DNA of 64,000 nt. Source: Bacteroides intestinalis. GTDB lineage: Bacteria; Bacteroidota; Bacteroidia; Bacteroidales; Bacteroidaceae. A program made the translations under genes and the position numbers. Positions 60,390 to 64,000 of this stretch are shown here, in pieces (the first letter of the stretch is position 1; every line of letters begins with the position of its first letter). The notes under the pieces were generated by a model. It was not told the DNA's origin, made no database searches, and saw nothing but the letters and a program-made list of their open reading frames with translations. The stretch is from assembly GCF_902364365.1 (NCBI RefSeq), contig NZ_CABJDN010000003.1, forward strand, positions 1 through 64,000, written 5' to 3'.

Positions 60390-62213
60390 ATGAAAAAAAT
60401 ATTTAGATATATGGCAGCCGCATTGCTGGCTGTAAATTTCACCTCTTGTAGCGACTTCCTGGATAAAGAGGTAGACTTGACCTTGGATGCGGAACAAGTG
60501 TTCCAGAAATTCGAGAATACCCGCGGCTTTCTGGCAAATATATATACCTATCTTCCGGATGCGTTTGTAGGCTATACAGATGGCCAGTTTCGGGGTGCAT
60601 CACGCGACTGTATGACTGATAATGCACTCTCTTTCTGGAGTGTGCATTACTATCACAGTGTGTTGACTGACGCTTATTCGGCAACCAAACATTCGTTTGC
60701 AGAAGACTTCTGGCCTAAAAATTTCAGAGGTATTCGTGCAGCCAACACATTCCTGAAGTATGCCCGTGAAAGTGTAGTGAAGAACACAGAAATGGATGGC
60801 GATGACAATCACTTGTACGACCGGTATATGGCCGAAGCTCGCCTGCTCCGCGCTATCTTCCACTTCGATCAGGCCTGCTGGTTTGGTGATATACCTATTA
60901 TCGGTGAAGACGAGAACGGCGAACCTGTCATTTTCGAATATACCAATCCGGAACAGATGAACATGGCACGTACTGATTGCGCCGAAGCCTTGAAATGGAT
61001 TGCCAACGAATGTGATAAAATAAAGGATGTACTGCCTTTCCGGTATGCACAAGAGGAACTGAACTGGGGACGTGTGAATGGCGCAGCAGCATACGCTCTG
61101 AAAGCAAGAGCCTTATTGTACAGAGCGTCGGCTTTACACAACCCGAACAACGACGCTTCCTGGTGGAGAGAAGCTGCAACAGCCGCTACGGACTTTATTA
61201 CCAAAAACAAAACCCAGAGTAATCCGTACAAACTATATACTACGTCAAATAATGATCCGAATAAGAACTATTATGAATGCTTCATTTCTACGCCCCACTT
61301 GAACAACGAATATATTCTAAGCCGTTCGGAGTGGCAAACTCGTGAAATTGAACTGTTCCTGGCTCCCTGCGGATTCAGCGGAAGCGTAAACTCAACCGGA
61401 CGTACAAATCCGACACAAAATCTGGTGGACAGTTATGAAACCAAAAATGGCCTGCCTATAAATCTGGATTCGTCTTACGACCCGCAGAATCCTTATGCCA
61501 ACCGTGACCCACGTCTGGAACAAACCATTCTGCACCACGGTTCTATCTGGGGAGACTCGCAACAAGATGAAGAGCGCGAAGTGGACGTTACTTATGGTTC
61601 GGGTAAGGATTACCATGAATTGCATGGTGGAACCCTGACCGGGTACTACACAAAGAAATTCCTGAATAACATGTCATTCAAGAGCCCGACCACATACACA
61701 CATGCCTGCCCCATCTTCCGCTACGCTGAAGTATTGCTGAATGCCGCCGAAGCTATCAATGAAGCAGAAGGCCCGGCAAATGCCTATCAGTATGTGAACG
61801 AAGTGCGCGCCCGTGTAGGTATGCCGCCATACAGCGGAATGAGCCAGTCGCAATTCCGCGAACGCATCCGCAACGAGCGCCGCATCGAGCTTTGCTTCGA
61901 AGACCACCGTTTCTTCGACGAACGCCGTTGGAAACTTTTTGAGGGCAAAACTGCCGCCAGCGAAAGGAATCAGCCATACTACCAACAGGTTTACAACATT
62001 TATGGAGTGTCTGTAACCCCTGCGCAAAGTACAGTATTCAATTACGGTCCTGCCGAAATGCACACATCCCGTGCCTTCAACAGCCCGAAGAACTACTACT
62101 TCCCGATACCGGATGCTGAAATCAAGAGATTGCCTAACCTGAAACAAAACTCCGGTTGGGAATTAGGTTCCACTTCCGGCAGTGGAAACGAGAGTGAAAC
62201 ACCTGCTGAATAA
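60390..62213 (+). CDS. SusD/RagB-family lipoprotein (arabinan PUL, second pair)
   Basis: A 607-residue surface lipoprotein (lipobox NFTSC, Cys20). The frame opens at 60360 in the susC end, but the ATG at 60390 starts the signal peptide. SusD blocks: AEARLLRAIFHFDQACWFGDIPII, FRYAEVLLNAAEAINEA, RRIELCFEDHRFFDERRW, then LPNLKQNSGWE. After that expected end it continues with a Gly/Ser/Glu-rich tail of about 18 residues finishing ETPAE, unlike the other SusD proteins here. Confidence 0.93.
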   Translation: MKKIFRYMAAALLAVNFTSCSDFLDKEVDLTLDAEQVFQKFENTRGFLANIYTYLPDAFVGYTDGQFRGASRDCMTDNALSFWSVHYYHSVLTDAYSATKHSFAEDFWPKNFRGIRAANTFLKYARESVVKNTEMDGDDNHLYDRYMAEARLLRAIFHFDQACWFGDIPIIGEDENGEPVIFEYTNPEQMNMARTDCAEALKWIANECDKIKDVLPFRYAQEELNWGRVNGAAAYALKARALLYRASALHNPNNDASWWREAATAATDFITKNKTQSNPYKLYTTSNNDPNKNYYECFISTPHLNNEYILSRSEWQTREIELFLAPCGFSGSVNSTGRTNPTQNLVDSYETKNGLPINLDSSYDPQNPYANRDPRLEQTILHHGSIWGDSQQDEEREVDVTYGSGKDYHELHGGTLTGYYTKKFLNNMSFKSPTTYTHACPIFRYAEVLLNAAEAINEAEGPANAYQYVNEVRARVGMPPYSGMSQSQFRERIRNERRIELCFEDHRFFDERRWKLFEGKTAASERNQPYYQQVYNIYGVSVTPAQSTVFNYGPAEMHTSRAFNSPKNYYFPIPDAEIKRLPNLKQNSGWELGSTSGSGNESETPAE

Positions 62214-62231
62214 TCTAAAAACTCTAAAATT

Positions 62232-62657
62232 ATGAAACTTAATAAATGGTTAAACATACTAATGATGAGTTGCGCATTACTTACCGGCTTTACCGCCTGT
62301 GACGATGATGACGACAATTGCGGCACACTTTCTCTCGGCGCTCCTGCGCTGACAGAGATTGCCGCTCCCACCGCCATTGCAACCTCCGATGTTATAGTCA
62401 ATCAGAAAGATTTGGATAAAGGCACTATCAGAGTCATGGCTTATGGATTCTGTTACAGTACTTCAAAGAACCCGACGACTTATAGCGCTACAGTGAAAAC
62501 ACTTCCCGAAAACGGAAAGATGCAAGCTACACTGACAGACCTTACTGACAACACCGTATATTATGTACGGGCGTTTGCCACCCTTTATCCCGATGGTGTA
62601 ATATATTCGCCGGAAGTGGAAATGACAGTTGGAACAATAGAAACTCCTGCTGAATAA
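62232..62657 (+). CDS. Small FnIII-like lipoprotein
   Basis: A 141-residue lipoprotein (lipobox GFTAC, Cys23, followed by five Asp). The body is one beta-sandwich of the FnIII type: MAYGFCYSTSKNPT, MQATLTDLTDNTVYYVRAF, VIYSPEVEMTVG. The same motifs, in the same order, occur in the N-terminal module of the GH43 gene downstream (KGICYDTQSNPT, ETKYYARAF, PVYSSEITFTT). It has no catalytic domain, so a stand-alone binding or spacer module is inferred. It begins 18 bp after susD. Confidence 0.8.
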   Translation: MKLNKWLNILMMSCALLTGFTACDDDDDNCGTLSLGAPALTEIAAPTAIATSDVIVNQKDLDKGTIRVMAYGFCYSTSKNPTTYSATVKTLPENGKMQATLTDLTDNTVYYVRAFATLYPDGVIYSPEVEMTVGTIETPAE

Positions 62658-62667
62658 AACTATATTC

Positions 62668-62716
62668 ATTACGGGTTACAAACCAAAAGCGCAGGCTTTT
62701 TATTGTAACCCGTAAT
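62668..62716. terminator. Nested hairpin between the FnIII lipoprotein and GH43 genes
   Basis: A perfect 14-bp outer stem (62668-62681 with 62703-62716) encloses an inner stem AAAAGC/GCTTTT (62685-62690, 62695-62700). The inner hairpin ends in TTTTTA. It may be a partial terminator or processing site lowering expression of the GH43 gene. Confidence 0.6.
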
Positions 62717-62754
62717 TTACACTTTATACAACTAATACCAATACTGATTTACTT

Positions 62755-64000
62755 ATGAAGCTCTACAAATGGACCTTATTACTGGCAAGCTATTTAGTTT
62801 TATCAGGAGCATGCAGCAGTGAAAGCAATGAGCCCGACACTGACGAAACAACGATCTCTATTTCAGCCCCTTCTGTATCAAATGTTACGGATGATAAAGC
62901 AACTGTTGTTGCGACTATCACGACAAATACCCCCTCCGCAATATTAAAGAAAGGTATTTGTTATGATACTCAATCTAATCCGACAATATCCAACCGGACT
63001 GTTGAAATGAGTAGTGCAGGTCTGTCACTCAATCTGACGTTATCGGAACTTGATCCCGAAACCAAATACTACGCCAGGGCGTTCGCCACCATAGCGAATG
63101 GAAACCCGGTTTATTCATCAGAAATCACATTCACTACAGCATCCCGCAGTGTTACTTCTGAATTGGACAAATATATAGCCCCTTCCTATTCTGACGATTA
63201 TACCAATATTGCAGGCTGGAACAACAGAAATCAATGGAATTTAGCCAACGTGCATGACCCAAGTGTAGTATTAGCCGAAGATGGGTACTATTATATGTAC
63301 CAGACAGATGCTTCGTATGGTAATGCACATGAAGCCGGCGGACATTTTCATTGCCGCCGTTCCAAAGATCTGGTAACCTGGGAATACATGGGAGGCACCA
63401 TGAAAGCATTACCCAATTGGGTTATTCCTAAATTAAATGAAATACGTGCTAGCATGGGACTGAGTGACGTTCAGCCTGATACTAAAGACTTTGGTTATTG
63501 GGCACCTTGCGTCCGGAAAGTCAGAAACGGTCTTTACCGCATGTACTACTCCATCGTCTGCCCAGGCCTGCTCAACGGCGAAGGAACCTGGGGGGAACGT
63601 GCCTTTATCGGCATGATGGAAAATTCTGATCCTGCCAATAATGAAGGATGGGAAGATAAAGGATACGTCATTACCAATGCTTCGGATAAAGGATTAAATT
63701 ATAACGTTCAGGCAAATGACTGGGCAAACTGTTACTATAAATGGAATGCAATCGACCCAAGTTATATTATCGACAAAGACGGTAAACACTATTTGGTTTA
63801 CGGTTCATGGCATAGTGGTATCGCAGCATTGGAAGTAGATGCAACCACCGGAAAACCACTTAATGTATTGCCCAATCCCTGGGGAACGGAAGCCGATATA
63901 GCTTCTTACGGACAGTTACTCGTAACCCGCAAAATAGGAGATCGCTGGCAGGGATCTGAAGGACCGGAAATCATTTATAATCCAAACACCGGATATTACT
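62755..64000 (+). CDS. GH43 endo-arabinanase-like lipoprotein, 5' part (BT_0360-like; 3' end outside window)
   Basis: The frame from ATG 62755 is open to the window edge (415 complete codons). Lipobox LSGAC (Cys20); an FnIII-like module (about 33-131); then a GH43 propeller with base Asp168 (NVHDPSV), Asp334 (NAIDPSY) and acid Glu402 (GSEGPEII). WAPCVRKV and YGSWHSGIAALEVD are typical of endo-arabinanase-type members. A surface enzyme that would cut the arabinan backbone before import by the SusCD pairs. The C-terminus, including any extra domain, cannot be judged. Confidence 0.88.
   Translation, partial: MKLYKWTLLLASYLVLSGACSSESNEPDTDETTISISAPSVSNVTDDKATVVATITTNTPSAILKKGICYDTQSNPTISNRTVEMSSAGLSLNLTLSELDPETKYYARAFATIANGNPVYSSEITFTTASRSVTSELDKYIAPSYSDDYTNIAGWNNRNQWNLANVHDPSVVLAEDGYYYMYQTDASYGNAHEAGGHFHCRRSKDLVTWEYMGGTMKALPNWVIPKLNEIRASMGLSDVQPDTKDFGYWAPCVRKVRNGLYRMYYSIVCPGLLNGEGTWGERAFIGMMENSDPANNEGWEDKGYVITNASDKGLNYNVQANDWANCYYKWNAIDPSYIIDKDGKHYLVYGSWHSGIAALEVDATTGKPLNVLPNPWGTEADIASYGQLLVTRKIGDRWQGSEGPEIIYNPNTGYY

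Overview
The window looks like a chromosome segment of a gut Bacteroides, close to the B. thetaiotaomicron / B. intestinalis / B. cellulosilyticus group. The evidence is four SusC/SusD pairs, two hybrid two-component system (HTCS) regulators, many lipoproteins and exported glycoside hydrolases, and repeated TAnnTTTG -7 boxes typical of Bacteroidetes promoters. No rRNA, tRNA, CRISPR array, transposase or phage module was seen.

Layout. (1) 1-372: 3' end of an OmpA-family outer-membrane protein. (2) 641-8297, minus strand: a seven-gene operon, cysQ - SLC13 permease - cysC - cysD - cysN - sulfotransferase - PCMD-type secreted protein. It imports sulfate, makes PAPS, uses it for sulfonation and removes PAP; no PAPS or sulfite reductase is present, so it looks built for sulfonation rather than cysteine synthesis. 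(3) 8769-32937: a polysaccharide utilization locus (PUL1). The minus-strand arm is HTCS, then susC-susD-susC-susD-GH88-GH2. The divergent plus-strand arm is a GH95 remnant, GH29, GH105 and PL8. It should cleave a uronate-containing glycan by beta-elimination, remove the 4,5-unsaturated ends with GH88/GH105, and trim fucose and a beta-linked sugar. (4) 33129-35320: SPOR lipoprotein, small lipoprotein, and a YtxH / holin-X-like / small-protein operon. (5) 35389-40258: manA, then galM - MFS sugar transporter - galK. (6) 40386-64000: a second PUL (PUL2) matching the B. thetaiotaomicron arabinan locus in gene order: GH43-GH51-GH43 on minus; HTCS, a LamG-like surface lipoprotein, two SusC/SusD pairs, a small FnIII-like lipoprotein and a GH43 endo-arabinanase-like gene (cut by the window edge) on plus.

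Regulation. In PUL2 the 10-mer TTGTCCACCT occurs as pairs of direct repeats, each pair with a 21-bp period. One pair lies upstream of the GH43/GH51 operon and one upstream of the sus operon, both oriented toward the gene and 17-19 bp from a TAnnTTTG box. This is the best operator prediction in the window. PUL1 has a weaker shared motif, GCACAAATTGT, in both of its promoter regions.

The least explained structures are three intergenic arrays of short inverted units phased at 22, 22 and 11 bp (8627-8714, 49837-49976, 34228-34314). Two share a 6-5-6-5 layout with different arm sequences. Other points of note are an in-frame collapse of a GH95 gene to 152 codons, a duplicated C-terminal module in the PUL2 surface lipoprotein, and a stand-alone copy of the FnIII-like module found at the N-terminus of the neighbouring GH43.
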